NCBI GenBank assembly: GCA_003242645.1
Contig: QGVC01000006.1
Coordinates: forward strand, 1 to 32,190
Origin: Pseudomonadota bacterium
Lineage (GTDB): Bacteria; Pseudomonadota; Alphaproteobacteria; Rhizobiales; Hyphomicrobiaceae
Direction of reading: 5' to 3'
Length of the DNA stretch: 32,190 nt
Position numbers and translations under genes: made by a program. Under the pieces are notes generated by a model. It was given only the letters and a program-made list of their open reading frames with translations, made no database searches and was not told the DNA's origin. This document shows, piece after piece, positions 1-9,458 of the stretch. Numbering within the stretch: the stretch's first letter is position 1; each line of letters begins with the position of its first letter.

Positions 1-705
1 GCGCTGATCTCGGCCAGGAACGTGTCGAAGGTCTACAAAATGGGCGATCAGACCGTCCGGGCCCTCGACAATGTTTCGCTCGAGATCGAGGAAGGCGAGT
101 TCGTGGCCATCATGGGGCCTTCCGGCTCCGGTAAGTCGACGATGATGAACCTGATCGGCGCTCTCGACGTGCCGACCTCAGGAAGCCTTTCGATCGACGG
201 GCGGGACATCTCCACGCTTTCGTCTGACGAGCTCGCCGACCTGCGCAATCGGACCATCGGCTTCGTGTTCCAGCAGTTCAATCTGCTGCCGCGCACGACC
301 GCGCTCCGGCAGGTCATGCTGCCGCTGCTCTATGCCCATCCCAAGCCGTCGAATCCGGAAGCTTTGGCGCGGCGGCGGTTGGAGCAGGTGGGGCTCGCGA
401 GCCGCATGGACCACCACCCGCGCCAGCTTTCAGGCGGTCAGCAGCAACGCGTCGCCATCGCCCGCGCGCTCGTCAACAACCCGAAAATCCTGCTGGCCGA
501 CGAGCCAACCGGCGCGCTCGACACCAAGACGACGGCTGAGATCATGCAGCTCTTCTGCGAACTCAATGAAGAGGGCATCACGGTCGTCATCGTCACGCAC
601 GAGCCCGAAGTGGCCGAATATGCGCGTCGTGTGGTCGTTTTCCGCGACGGCCACATCGTCGAGGACAGGCCGCAGGCGGGCTTTCAGAGGAGGGCCGCAG
701 AATGA
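1..705 (+). CDS. ABC transporter ATP-binding protein, MacB/LolD type (5' end cut by window)
   Basis: ATPase subunit of a MacB-type ABC exporter; it powers the permease encoded immediately downstream. Visible motifs are Walker A (GPSGSGKST, near residue 39), the Q-loop (FVFQQFNLLPR), the signature LSGGQQQRVAIARAL, Walker B (ILLADEP) and the switch histidine in VIVTHEPEVA. A GTG at 22 could start the frame, but the frame stays open to base 1 and the bases before the GTG encode ALISARN, which is normal N-terminal sequence for this family (L-I-x-x-x-N-V-x-K-x-Y). The true start is therefore probably outside the window. The stop overlaps the permease ATG (ATGA), so the two are translationally coupled. 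An upstream HlyD-like periplasmic adaptor is expected but not visible. The transported substrate cannot be told from sequence. Confidence 0.93.
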   Translation, partial: ALISARNVSKVYKMGDQTVRALDNVSLEIEEGEFVAIMGPSGSGKSTMMNLIGALDVPTSGSLSIDGRDISTLSSDELADLRNRTIGFVFQQFNLLPRTTALRQVMLPLLYAHPKPSNPEALARRRLEQVGLASRMDHHPRQLSGGQQQRVAIARALVNNPKILLADEPTGALDTKTTAEIMQLFCELNEEGITVVIVTHEPEVAEYARRVVVFRDGHIVEDRPQAGFQRRAAE

Positions 706-1934
706 GCCTCATCGACAGTCTGTTCGTTGCGCTTTCCGCATTACGCACGAACCTGCTGCGCTCCGTTCTTACGACACTTGGCATCATCATCGGCGTCGGC
801 TCGGTCATCATCATGGTGGCCGTAGGCTCTGGCGCGACCAACCAGATCGATCAGCAGATCGCTGCTCTGGGCTCCAACATGCTGGTCGTTTATCCCGGCG
901 ACTCGCGCATCAGAGGGCGGTCTGCGGGCGCTGGTACGAGATTGCCGCTTTCTGAGCGTGATCTGCAGGCGATCCGCGACAAGGTTCCCGGTGTGGTCGC
1001 TATTTCGGGCTATCTGCAGGGCAGTGCTCCCGTTGTGAACGGGAACATGAACTGGACCACGCAGATCGGCGGTGTGCACGACCAGTACTTCGAGGTGCGC
1101 GACTGGCCTCTCGCCGAAGGTCGTGAAATGACCCCGCAGGAGGTGACGTCCGGTGCCCGCGTGGCGATCCTTGGTCGGACAGTGGCGGAAAAGCTCTTTG
1201 GGGCCGGCGATCCGGTCGGTGCAACGATCCGCATCAGGAACGTGCCGTTCCAGGTGATCGGCGTGCTGAGCTCCAAAGGGCAGTCGAGCTTCGGCCGCGA
1301 CCAGGACGACATCATCTTCATTCCCGTTACGGCAGCGCGTGGCCGCATTATCGGCCGGAGCCAGGTCGTCAACGATCAGGTCGGGCAGATTTACGTGAAA
1401 TTCGAGCCGAACGCGGACCTTGCGGTCGCTCAGGAGGAGATCGAGATGGTGCTGCGCGAGCGGCGTCGGATCCGGCCGGGCGCAGAGGATGATTTCAACG
1501 TGCGCAACCTCGCCGAGTTCATGAAGACCAGGACCGCGGCGCTTTCCACCATGAGCTGGCTGCTGGGCGCAACGTCTGCCATCTCGCTGATCGTCGGCGG
1601 CATCGGCATCATGAACATCATGCTCGTGTCGGTAACGGAGCGGACGCGCGAGATCGGTCTCCGCATGGCCGTTGGCGGACGCCGGCGTGATATTCTTCTC
1701 CAGTTCTTGGTGGAGGCGGTCACGCTCAGTCTGCTCGGCGGCATCATCGGCATCGTGATCGGCATTGGCGGCGCCGCCATCGTTGCTGTCTCGGCCGAGT
1801 GGCCCATCCTCATCAATGCCCAGGCTGTGGGCATTGCTCTCGCTGCCGCGGCAATGACGGGAATTTTGTTCGGCTTCTTCCCTGCCCGCCGCGCCGCGTT
1901 GCTCAACCCGATCGATGCTTTGCGGAGCGAGTGA
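702..1934 (+). CDS. MacB-type ABC transporter permease (MacB_PCD plus FtsX domains)
   Basis: Inner-membrane permease of the same exporter, 410 residues, close to the usual length for stand-alone MacB permeases. One N-terminal membrane segment (about residues 18-42, TLGIIIGVGSVIIMVAVGSG) is followed by a periplasmic MacB_PCD domain of about 230 residues. Three membrane segments of the FtsX domain close the protein (about 285-305, 335-365 and 372-395). The conserved cytoplasmic loop VTERTREIGLRMAVGGRR, which couples to the ATPase, is intact. The ATG overlaps the stop of the ATPase gene. Such pairs commonly export macrolides, peptides or lipoproteins, but the substrate here is unknown. Transcription ends at the hairpin just downstream. 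Confidence 0.93.
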   Translation: MSLIDSLFVALSALRTNLLRSVLTTLGIIIGVGSVIIMVAVGSGATNQIDQQIAALGSNMLVVYPGDSRIRGRSAGAGTRLPLSERDLQAIRDKVPGVVAISGYLQGSAPVVNGNMNWTTQIGGVHDQYFEVRDWPLAEGREMTPQEVTSGARVAILGRTVAEKLFGAGDPVGATIRIRNVPFQVIGVLSSKGQSSFGRDQDDIIFIPVTAARGRIIGRSQVVNDQVGQIYVKFEPNADLAVAQEEIEMVLRERRRIRPGAEDDFNVRNLAEFMKTRTAALSTMSWLLGATSAISLIVGGIGIMNIMLVSVTERTREIGLRMAVGGRRRDILLQFLVEAVTLSLLGGIIGIVIGIGGAAIVAVSAEWPILINAQAVGIALAAAAMTGILFGFFPARRAALLNPIDALRSE

Positions 1935-1966
1935 AACAGGCGCCGTCGTTTACGTGAGGAAAAACT

Positions 1967-1995
1967 GAACGGGCCAAAGCGGCCCGTTCTTTCTT
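1967..1995. terminator. Bidirectional Rho-independent terminator
   Basis: Perfect 9-bp stem GAACGGGCC / GGCCCGTTC with a 5-nt loop (AAAGC). On the plus strand it is followed by TTTCTT. On the minus strand it is followed by AGTTTTT, because the plus strand reads GGAAAAACT just before the stem. It lies between the convergent permease gene and the TlpA-like gene and can serve both. Confidence 0.85.
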
Positions 1996-2036
1996 GAAAC
2001 AGCGCCCTTGATCTGCTGCAGAACGAGAGTTCTAGT

Positions 2037-2693
2037 TTAGCTTCCGAGGACCGCCTGGATGAGCCGTTTCGCATCCTCGCTGTCCCATTCCGCGGGACCC
2101 GTGAGGCGACCGATCTCGCGGCCTTGTTCGTCGATCAGGAGCGTTGCAGGCAGTCCAACAGCCTTCAATTTCGATGTGGCGCGAGTCGAGGGATCGACGT
2201 ACAGCTTCAGCGCCTTGACGCCGATCTCATCGAAGAAGGCCTTCGACTTCTCGATGCCGCCGCGATCAACGCTCAGCGCCACGACCTCGAAGCGATCGGA
2301 GCCGAGCGCCTGCTGCAGCCGATCAAGGGCTGGCATTTCTTTTCGGCACGGCGCACACCAAGTGGCCCACAAATTCAACAGAACGACACGCCCTTCCCAA
2401 TCCTTCAGGCTCCGCTCCACACCTGTGGCGTCGACGAAGGAGAACTCAGGCAGCGGCTCCGGCTCGCTCTTGAACACGAACGCCGCCATATCGCCCTTGC
2501 TCAGCGGATTTGCGCCTGGCCCTTTGGGTAGCGTCTCCGGTAGTTTCGCCGCAGTTTCGGCGGCAGGAGTGGTCGAGGGCGCAGACGTCCTGCCATTGTC
2601 ATCCGGTCCCAGGGTGACGTATACCGCGCCAAATCCGACCAGTGCTGCCGCGAGGACGATTAGCCCGGATCTGGCGGATGTCGAGCTCAACAT
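2037..2693 (-). CDS. TlpA-family thiol:disulfide oxidoreductase, membrane-anchored
   Basis: Thioredoxin-like protein expected to sit in the inner membrane with its catalytic domain in the periplasm, where it reduces disulfides, for example in cytochrome maturation or copper delivery. The 218-residue protein has an N-terminal hydrophobic anchor (about residues 9-28), a Ser/Thr/Pro/Ala-rich linker (about 29-65) and an AhpC/TSA-thioredoxin domain with the active site W112-C113-A-P-C116 and a downstream cis-proline region ([11 protein letters not shown]). The frame is open another 89 codons upstream, but that part runs antisense through argH and looks artificial. The ATG at 2693, directly before the anchor, is preferred. 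It is divergent from argH with a 64-bp shared promoter region, a pairing I recall from other Hyphomicrobiales. Confidence 0.9.
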   Translation of the reverse strand: MLSSTSARSGLIVLAAALVGFGAVYVTLGPDDNGRTSAPSTTPAAETAAKLPETLPKGPGANPLSKGDMAAFVFKSEPEPLPEFSFVDATGVERSLKDWEGRVVLLNLWATWCAPCRKEMPALDRLQQALGSDRFEVVALSVDRGGIEKSKAFFDEIGVKALKLYVDPSTRATSKLKAVGLPATLLIDEQGREIGRLTGPAEWDSEDAKRLIQAVLGS

Positions 2694-2757
2694 TTTCGCA
2701 GACTCGGCCCTTTCATCGAACGTGTGGTGTCGCGACCTGAACCGGGAGCCCCGATCC

Positions 2758-4161
2758 ATGGACGAAAACTCAGCCGGCGGTCCGGCCAATAAAATGTGGG
2801 GAGGCCGCTTCTCCATGTCTCCGGCCCAGATCATGGAGGAGATTAATGCCTCCATTGAGTTCGACAAAGTGCTCGCCCCCCAGGATATCCGTGGCTCAAA
2901 GGCGCATGCGGCAATGCTCGCCGCCCAGGGAATCATCTCTGCGGAGGACGAGGCCGCCATTCAGGCCGGGCTCGATCAAATCATGGGCGAGATTGAGTCC
3001 GGCCAATTCACGTTCTCTCGATCGCTTGAGGACGTGCACATGAACATCGAGGCGCGCCTCAAGGATCTCATCGGCGCGCCGGCCGGGCGCCTCCATACGG
3101 CGCGCTCGCGCAATGACCAGGTTGCGCTCGATTTCCGGCTCTATGTGCGCGACCGCATCGATGAACTCGATGCCGCATTGAAGGAATTGCAGCTTGCTCT
3201 CGCACGCAAGGCGGAGGCACACGCAGCGACGATCATGCCGGGCTTTACGCATCTGCAGCCCGCGCAGCCCGTCACCTTCGGCCATCATCTGCTCGCCTAC
3301 GTGGAGATGCTTGCGCGCGACCGGGGCCGGCTCCAAGACGCGCGCAAGCGGCTCAATGAATGTCCACTGGGAGCCGCGGCGCTGGCCGGAACATCTTTTC
3401 CGATCGATCGCGAGATGACGGCGCGCGCGCTCGGCTTCGACCGGCCGACGGCCAACTCGCTCGACAGCGTATCGGACCGCGATTTCGCATTGGAGACGCT
3501 GGCCGCCGCCAGCATCGCGGCCATGCACCTGTCGCGACTCGCGGAGGAGATCGTGATTTGGATGACACCGCAGTTCGGTTTCATCCGGCTCTCGGACCGG
3601 TTCACCACCGGCTCCTCGATCATGCCGCAGAAGCGCAATCCGGACGCTGCCGAGCTGACGCGCGCCAAGGTCGGCCGGATCGCTGCGGCCTTCCAGAGCC
3701 TGCTGATGGTAATGAAGGGACTGCCGCTCACCTATTCCAAGGACATGCAGGAGGACAAGGAGGTCACGTTCGACGCCCTCGATAATCTCGCGCTCTCTAT
3801 CGCCGCCATGACCGGAATGGTCGAGGACATGGAGCCCGTACCTGAGGTGATGCGGCAGGCGGCTGGGCGCGGCTATTCAACTGCGACGGATCTCGCGGAC
3901 TGGCTGGTGCGCCGGCTGAATTTGCCGTTCCGCGAGGCCCATCACATTACTGGGCGTATCGTTGCTGCCGCCGAATCGCGTGGCGTCGAGCTGGAAGAGC
4001 TGCCGCTCGAAGCAATGCAGGCCATCGAGCCGCGCATCACTGAGGACGTCTACTCCGTGCTAGGCGTTGAAAACTCAGTGAAAAGTCGGACCAGCTATGG
4101 TGGAACGGCGCCACAGAATGTGCAGGAAATGGCCCGGTCGTGGATCAAGCGACTGGGATAA
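2758..4161 (+). CDS. argH: Argininosuccinate lyase
   Basis: Last step of arginine biosynthesis: cleaves argininosuccinate into arginine and fumarate in the cytoplasm. The 467-residue protein matches the usual length. It begins with [12 protein letters not shown], typical of ArgH, and carries the [17 protein letters not shown] segment and the fumarase/aspartase superfamily signature [11 protein letters not shown] at residues 285-295, whose serine is the catalytic base. The open frame extends upstream to 2059, but that extension is antisense to the TlpA gene. ATG 2758 places the conserved N-terminus correctly. In many relatives argH is followed by an LptM-type lipoprotein gene and lysA; neither is seen here. 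Confidence 0.97.
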   Translation: MDENSAGGPANKMWGGRFSMSPAQIMEEINASIEFDKVLAPQDIRGSKAHAAMLAAQGIISAEDEAAIQAGLDQIMGEIESGQFTFSRSLEDVHMNIEARLKDLIGAPAGRLHTARSRNDQVALDFRLYVRDRIDELDAALKELQLALARKAEAHAATIMPGFTHLQPAQPVTFGHHLLAYVEMLARDRGRLQDARKRLNECPLGAAALAGTSFPIDREMTARALGFDRPTANSLDSVSDRDFALETLAAASIAAMHLSRLAEEIVIWMTPQFGFIRLSDRFTTGSSIMPQKRNPDAAELTRAKVGRIAAAFQSLLMVMKGLPLTYSKDMQEDKEVTFDALDNLALSIAAMTGMVEDMEPVPEVMRQAAGRGYSTATDLADWLVRRLNLPFREAHHITGRIVAAAESRGVELEELPLEAMQAIEPRITEDVYSVLGVENSVKSRTSYGGTAPQNVQEMARSWIKRLG

Positions 4162-4240
4162 TGAAGAAAAAGAGTTTAAGTTGAGTTCCGCATCCTCTGG
4201 GAGAGGGCTTTAGACCAGAGGTTAGGGGGGACGCGGGGAT

Positions 4241-4543
4241 ATGCGGCTTCTGTTGCTGGCTGGCGTGCTCTGCGCCAGCTTAATGATTCTTTTTGCCTCA
4301 AGCTTTAGCGAGGAAATCCCAACCTGGACTTATCACGAATGTGTCCAAGATTGCCGCGACAATGCACCGGAAACCATGACGCTGCGGCAGTGCATCAACG
4401 AGAAGAACTGCGAGCAGTACCCAAAGCCGGAACGTACCTACGATGACTGCGTCATGTACTGCCAGGCACAAATCTCGCTGACGGGGCAGCCTCTCCAGCA
4501 ATGCATTGCGAGATACGTTTGCGGTCAATATCCACGTAAGTGA
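4241..4543 (+). CDS. Small secreted cysteine-rich protein with two tandem CX3C/CX5C repeats, function unknown
   Basis: I do not recognise a family. The 100-residue product starts with a signal peptide or membrane anchor (hydrophobic residues 3-21), so it probably acts in the periplasm. The mature part is an internal duplication: residues 30-61 and 67-98 share the pattern T-Y-x2-C-V-x2-C-(12 or 13)-C-I-x4-C-x-Q-Y-P. The eight repeat cysteines are C34, C38, C51, C57 and C70, C74, C88, C94; a ninth, C11, is inside the signal. The spacing suits two disulfide-stapled helical hairpins. A G-rich ribosome binding site (AGGGGGGACG) precedes ATG 4241. It lies 79 bases after argH on the same strand and is convergent with bpt. 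Confidence 0.72.
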   Translation: MRLLLLAGVLCASLMILFASSFSEEIPTWTYHECVQDCRDNAPETMTLRQCINEKNCEQYPKPERTYDDCVMYCQAQISLTGQPLQQCIARYVCGQYPRK

Positions 4544-4584
4544 CCCGCCGATAAGCGAGGTAAATACGGCTATGGGTGACCTTT

Positions 4585-5331
4585 TTACTCGTCTACCCTC
4601 ACCCATCCACTGCTGGTCAAACGTTCCTGGGGCTTGAACCGAGTTTTGTAGCTCATCTTGCGCGAGCCCTCGATCCAATAACCGAGGTAGAGGTAAGGCA
4701 GGCCAAGCCGACGCGTGTATTCGATGTGCTCGAGGATCATGTAGGTGCCGAGGCTCCGGCGCGGGACGGTCGTGTCGTAGAAGCTGTAGACCATCGACAC
4801 GCCATCTGAGAGCCGGTCACACAGCGCAATGCCCATGAGGGGAGCAGCTGATTGCGGCTCCGTATCGTCACCTGTCCGCAACCGATATTCGCTCAGAAAG
4901 GTATCGACGATGCTGTCCTCGATCATCATCGCGTAGTCGAGCACCGTCATGTCCGCCATGCCGCCGTCCGCATGACGGGCATCGATGTACTCGCGAAAGA
5001 GCGCGTACTGCTCTGCCGTGGGGCGCGGCGGAATGCGCCGGACCGTGAGATCCTTGTTTGCATCGAGAACGCGGCGGAAGCTGCGGCTCAGCCGAAAATC
5101 GTTCACCGCGACACGCACCGACACACAGGACTGGCAGCCCTCGCAGTAGGGCATGTAGGCAATGTTCTGACTGCGACGGAAGCCGCCCTTGAGCAGGTTG
5201 TCGATCAGTGCCGGCGGCTTGTCGTGCGTCAAATGCGTGAACAGCTTACGCTCGAGCCGCCCCGGCAGATAAGGACACGGCTGCGGTGCGGTCACGTAGA
5301 ATTCGGGGAAATTCTTCTGTTGTTCTGTCAT
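4585..5331 (-). CDS. bpt: Aspartate/glutamate leucyltransferase (Bpt), ATE superfamily
   Basis: Transfers leucine from Leu-tRNA to proteins with N-terminal Asp or Glu, marking them for ClpS/ClpAP degradation (bacterial N-degron pathway). The 248-residue protein has the ATE N-terminal domain, including [16 protein letters not shown] and the cysteine cluster in [20 protein letters not shown]. The C-terminal acyltransferase domain contains [22 protein letters not shown] and [22 protein letters not shown], as in ATE/Bpt proteins. Length and motifs fit Bpt. The assignment to Leu rather than Arg transfer rests on its being the bacterial form of the family and is not directly visible. In many relatives an RDD-family gene separates bpt and hemB; here that interval (5332-5591) has no convincing gene. 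Confidence 0.93.
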   Translation of the reverse strand: MTEQQKNFPEFYVTAPQPCPYLPGRLERKLFTHLTHDKPPALIDNLLKGGFRRSQNIAYMPYCEGCQSCVSVRVAVNDFRLSRSFRRVLDANKDLTVRRIPPRPTAEQYALFREYIDARHADGGMADMTVLDYAMMIEDSIVDTFLSEYRLRTGDDTEPQSAAPLMGIALCDRLSDGVSMVYSFYDTTVPRRSLGTYMILEHIEYTRRLGLPYLYLGYWIEGSRKMSYKTRFKPQERLTSSGWVRVDE

Positions 5332-5591
5332 TCAGGTGACGTCCAGGGGACAGGGGTGAACGCACGCGCTTCACACGTCTAACGAGAGTAAGTGAGCCAG
5401 CATCTCGTAATCAAGCATCGCGACGACAGGGCTCCTTTACCAGGGCAAACGCTGCGTAAACCCAAACGTGTCGCGCCGCCGCATTTTGGGGAGCACATCA
5501 AAGCGGCTCGTTGAGCAGGCTCAAAGTCTGTGGCGGCGCCAGGACGTGCCCCCGTGCCCGCGGAAACAGTGAAAAACACCGCTAGCCAAGA

Positions 5592-6734
<1,143 letters not shown>

Positions 6735-6740
6735 TTACAA

Positions 6741-7901
6741 TCATTCGCAGTAGTTGCCGTTCCTGCGCTTGGCCATGTCCAGGTGGAAATGGTTGCGGTG
6801 GGCCTCGTTGGCCTCTGGCCCGAGCACCGTGCCGAATCTTTTGCAGGCAGTCTCGTGAGCGGCCCTGAGGAACAGGGCTACCCCGTCATTGGGGTCGAAC
6901 GCCTGTGGCGCAGCCTCAGCTGCTTCGGCGTCCGGGCCTCCGAGATGGCTCGCCGCGCTCGCGAGAACCGTCCCCGAGGCGGATTGCGACTTCGCTCTCG
7001 TTGGTAAAGGCGGCCGGAGCTCCGCCGCGCGAGCCGTCGTCACCAGGCGAACGCGCCACTCCCGCGCGACGACAGATGGCTTCCGCACGGGCAACGGAGG
7101 AGAGGAAGCGCTCGCGGCCTGGATCATCTGGCCCTTCTTCTGCTTGCCTTTCGTTTCAGGAACTTGCACAGCCACGACGGCCGGTTCAGCGGATTTGGAC
7201 TTACCGGCTTTAGCGGTCTTTAGTTCCTCCTCCGCAGCTTTGGCCTTTGCGACCAGGGCCTGCACGTCACGCGCCGTGAGCCCCCAGCCATTCAGCAGGT
7301 TCGCCTCTTTTCCGTCACTGGTCTTGAAGCTGCCGATATCGATGGCGTTTGCCAGGGCGTGCTCAGAAAGGCGCGTCGACTTACGGCCGTAGGCATTGCG
7401 GCAGGAGTACGAGCTCATCGTGCGCACGCTCACGATCGGTGCGCCGAGGTGTTTCTTCGCTAGGGGCTGAAGGTCTTCCTTGATCCAGTTGGCAAGTGTC
7501 GCGACCAGATCGCAGTTGACAGTGACCGGGGGCGACAGGGTGACCTCTGGATTGCGCCCGATGCTGATGAGCCGCACAGGCGCAGGTGCACCGCACTCGC
7601 CCTCCTTGATCGGCTCGACCGGCTCGATCACTGCCTCCACGCCATGCAAAACTTTCTCGCAATGGGCTTTGGCCTGAGCGATCTCCTCCTCGGACCAGAC
7701 GGCGGCCGCCGCCTCAGCAGCTTCATCTTGAGAGGGAGATACCGTTGTACTTCCCGCCTCAGAGGTGGGCGCAATCTTCTCAGAGCTTGAGGTTATACCC
7801 TGCGCCGCAGCCTCTTTGCGCTTGCCTTCAGGACCCTTACCCAACGCCGGTTGAACGAGCAATGCAGCAAAGCAAATCGTGGCAATACGAACGAACCTCA
7901 C
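6741..7901 (-). CDS. Extensin-family (extensin-like C-terminal domain) secreted protein, probable LAS-type peptidoglycan hydrolase
   Basis: 386 residues from GTG 7901, which has a strong GGAGGG ribosome binding site 6 bases upstream; an ATG 48 bases earlier has none. Residues 1-21 form a signal peptide. A Ser/Thr/Ala/Glu-rich region (about 22-68) precedes the extensin-like domain, which has paired cysteines (C81, C103, C130, C167, C353, C385). The motif S-x-H181-x6-D188 (RLSEHALANAIDIGSF) and the terminal H371-F-H373-L-D resemble zinc ligands of LAS peptidases such as MepA and VanY, suggesting periplasmic peptidoglycan cleavage. Oddly, about 130 residues (roughly 207-337), rich in Lys/Ala/Pro and low in complexity, separate the two halves of the presumed active site. 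Confidence 0.85.
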   Translation of the reverse strand: MRFVRIATICFAALLVQPALGKGPEGKRKEAAAQGITSSSEKIAPTSEAGSTTVSPSQDEAAEAAAAVWSEEEIAQAKAHCEKVLHGVEAVIEPVEPIKEGECGAPAPVRLISIGRNPEVTLSPPVTVNCDLVATLANWIKEDLQPLAKKHLGAPIVSVRTMSSYSCRNAYGRKSTRLSEHALANAIDIGSFKTSDGKEANLLNGWGLTARDVQALVAKAKAAEEELKTAKAGKSKSAEPAVVAVQVPETKGKQKKGQMIQAASASSPPLPVRKPSVVAREWRVRLVTTARAAELRPPLPTRAKSQSASGTVLASAASHLGGPDAEAAEAAPQAFDPNDGVALFLRAAHETACKRFGTVLGPEANEAHRNHFHLDMAKRRNGNYCE

Positions 7902-8002
7902 CCGCTTCCCTCCTCGATGGGCGGTGCACAGATCGCGGGTTAAAGGCATTCCGCGACCTTCCTCCCCTCACGCCAAGTTTCGCCCAGCTCACCCGACGTG
8001 TA

Positions 8003-8038
8003 TAGGTCCGTTCGTGACCGTAGGACCATTCGTGACCA
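8003..8038. repeat. Two tandem 18-bp direct repeats in a divergent promoter region
   Basis: Units TAGGTCCGTTCGTGACCG (8003-8020) and TAGGACCATTCGTGACCA (8021-8038) abut and match at 15 of 18 positions. They lie between the divergent extensin-like gene (start 7901) and the crotonase gene (start 8099). They could be tandem operator half-sites or a chance duplication. No regulator is identified. Confidence 0.6.
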
Positions 8039-8098
8039 CACAGTGGCGGATGCGCACCCTTCCCCGCTTTCCCCAACGTTCGACTCGAGAGGAGCACG

Positions 8099-9202
8099 GT
8101 GACAGTATCGAACACGACACCTTGCCGAGACCTTACGATCACTCGAAAAGGCGCGGCCGCCATCATCGAGCTGGATCGAAACGCGGCGCGCAATGCCGTC
8201 ACCGGTTCCATGCGCGCTGCTATCGCCGAAGCAATGCCGGGCTTCGCACGTGACCCAGGCGTGTATGCCGTCATCATTCGTTCGGCAGTGCCGGAGATGT
8301 TTTCTGCCGGTCGCGATCTGCTGGAGCTGAGCCAAACAATGAGCGCGGGCCAAGATGAAGCGGCTCGCCTGCTCGCGCAGGATTACCGGTTGTATTGGCT
8401 TTTGGAATGTTTCTCCAAGCCGACCGTCTCATTGATCGATGGCGAGGTGTTGGGCTCAGGCGCCGGGCTGACACTGTACGGGACGCACAGGGTTGCCGGA
8501 GAAAACTTCACTTTCGCCGCGCCCGAAACAGCGTTTGGCTTCTTCCCGGACGTTGGGCTCGCTTGGGTTTTCGCCAGAATGCCGGGTCAGGTGGGCCTAT
8601 TTCTGGGGTTGACGGGCCGTCGCATCGGCCGTGCCGATGCCTTTCGAATTGGTCTTGTGACGCACTGCATTCCGGCCACTCGCTTCGGTGAGATCGAAGC
8701 GGGCCTGAGCGACGCCGACCCTGTCGATCCGATCCTCGACGACCGTCACGAAGATCCTGGGCTCGGTGAGCTGGAGCAATACCGCGAGATCTTGGACCAC
8801 TGCTTCTCGGCAGAGAGCGTCGAGGACATTTTGGCTCGTCTCGAGGAGGGCTCGCGGCGTGGTGGCGCAACTGGCGCATGGTGCGGCGATGTGTTGGCCG
8901 AGCTTAAGCAGCGCTCACCGATCGCTCTCAAGGTCACGTTCCGGCATATCCGCGAGGCTGCATATCGCGACCTCCGACAGACGCTCATGCTCGACTACAG
9001 GCTGGCATCGCGACTTATCGAGACGCACGACTTCAAAGAAGGTGTCCGTGCGCGGCTCAACAGCGAAACCCAGCAACCACGCTGGAAACCCCGTCATATC
9101 GCAGACGTGACCGAGGCGATGGTGGAGCGCTTCTTCGCCTACCGGCCCGGTCGCGAGCTCATCCTCCCGACTCGCCAGGAGATGCAGGCCGCCCGCGTCT
9201 GA
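8099..9202 (+). CDS. Enoyl-CoA hydratase/isomerase family protein, 3-hydroxyisobutyryl-CoA hydrolase-like
   Basis: Crotonase-fold protein of 367 residues, about 100 longer than ordinary enoyl-CoA hydratases and matching the 3-hydroxyisobutyryl-CoA hydrolase group (valine breakdown). Oxyanion-hole segments are MFSAGRDLLEL and DGEVLGSGAGLTLYGTHRVA. The ENFTFAAPETAFGFFPDVG stretch carries the Glu and the FPDVG motif characteristic of HIBCH. The C-terminal ECH_2 part includes RSPIALKVTFRHIREA and THDFKEGVRARL. The GTG start is preceded by GAGAGGAG with good spacing. No other valine-degradation gene is nearby, so the substrate is uncertain and another acyl-CoA hydrolase or hydratase role is possible. 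Confidence 0.85.
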   Translation: MTVSNTTPCRDLTITRKGAAAIIELDRNAARNAVTGSMRAAIAEAMPGFARDPGVYAVIIRSAVPEMFSAGRDLLELSQTMSAGQDEAARLLAQDYRLYWLLECFSKPTVSLIDGEVLGSGAGLTLYGTHRVAGENFTFAAPETAFGFFPDVGLAWVFARMPGQVGLFLGLTGRRIGRADAFRIGLVTHCIPATRFGEIEAGLSDADPVDPILDDRHEDPGLGELEQYREILDHCFSAESVEDILARLEEGSRRGGATGAWCGDVLAELKQRSPIALKVTFRHIREAAYRDLRQTLMLDYRLASRLIETHDFKEGVRARLNSETQQPRWKPRHIADVTEAMVERFFAYRPGRELILPTRQEMQAARV

Positions 9203-9458
9203 TTGCTTCTTAATCGTCGCTCGTCGAACAATTTGACTAGGTGGTCTCACACCGCAAACGTTGTTGCAGGCCGGCATCAATTCTTCCCAATTGAGGCAGA
9301 CTTGCCAAAATTGGAGCTTCCCTGCCGTCGTCGGTTGGCGGAAGGAATAGGGTGCTCGCCTCGGAATGGGACACGCGCTTAGGATTCCTTAACGCTCGTC
9401 AGGCTTACTGGAACCCGCGTTTCCGGGGGGGAGAGATGAGCAGCGAGGAGTGTTCGCA

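Noticed and set aside
2694..2960. Extension of the TlpA-like frame, 89 codons upstream
   Set aside because: It runs antisense through the conserved ArgH N-terminus, and the hydrophobic anchor starts right after ATG 2693. The longer frame is an effect of high GC content.
4560..4612. GGGTGA/TCACCC pair between the cysteine-rich gene and bpt as a shared terminator
   Set aside because: The six-pair stem has a long loop and no T-run at the right place, and one arm lies inside the bpt coding region.
5332..5591. Possible gene between bpt and hemB (an RDD-family gene is common here in relatives)
   Set aside because: The only open frames are short and Cys/Arg-rich, without a membrane segment or an RDD motif. 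I see no gene or RNA in these 260 bases.
8290..8330. Arg in the crotonase oxyanion motif (AGRDL) as a sign of inactivity
   Set aside because: The A-G-x-D position varies among active crotonases, and the catalytic-type Glu and FPDVG motif are kept.
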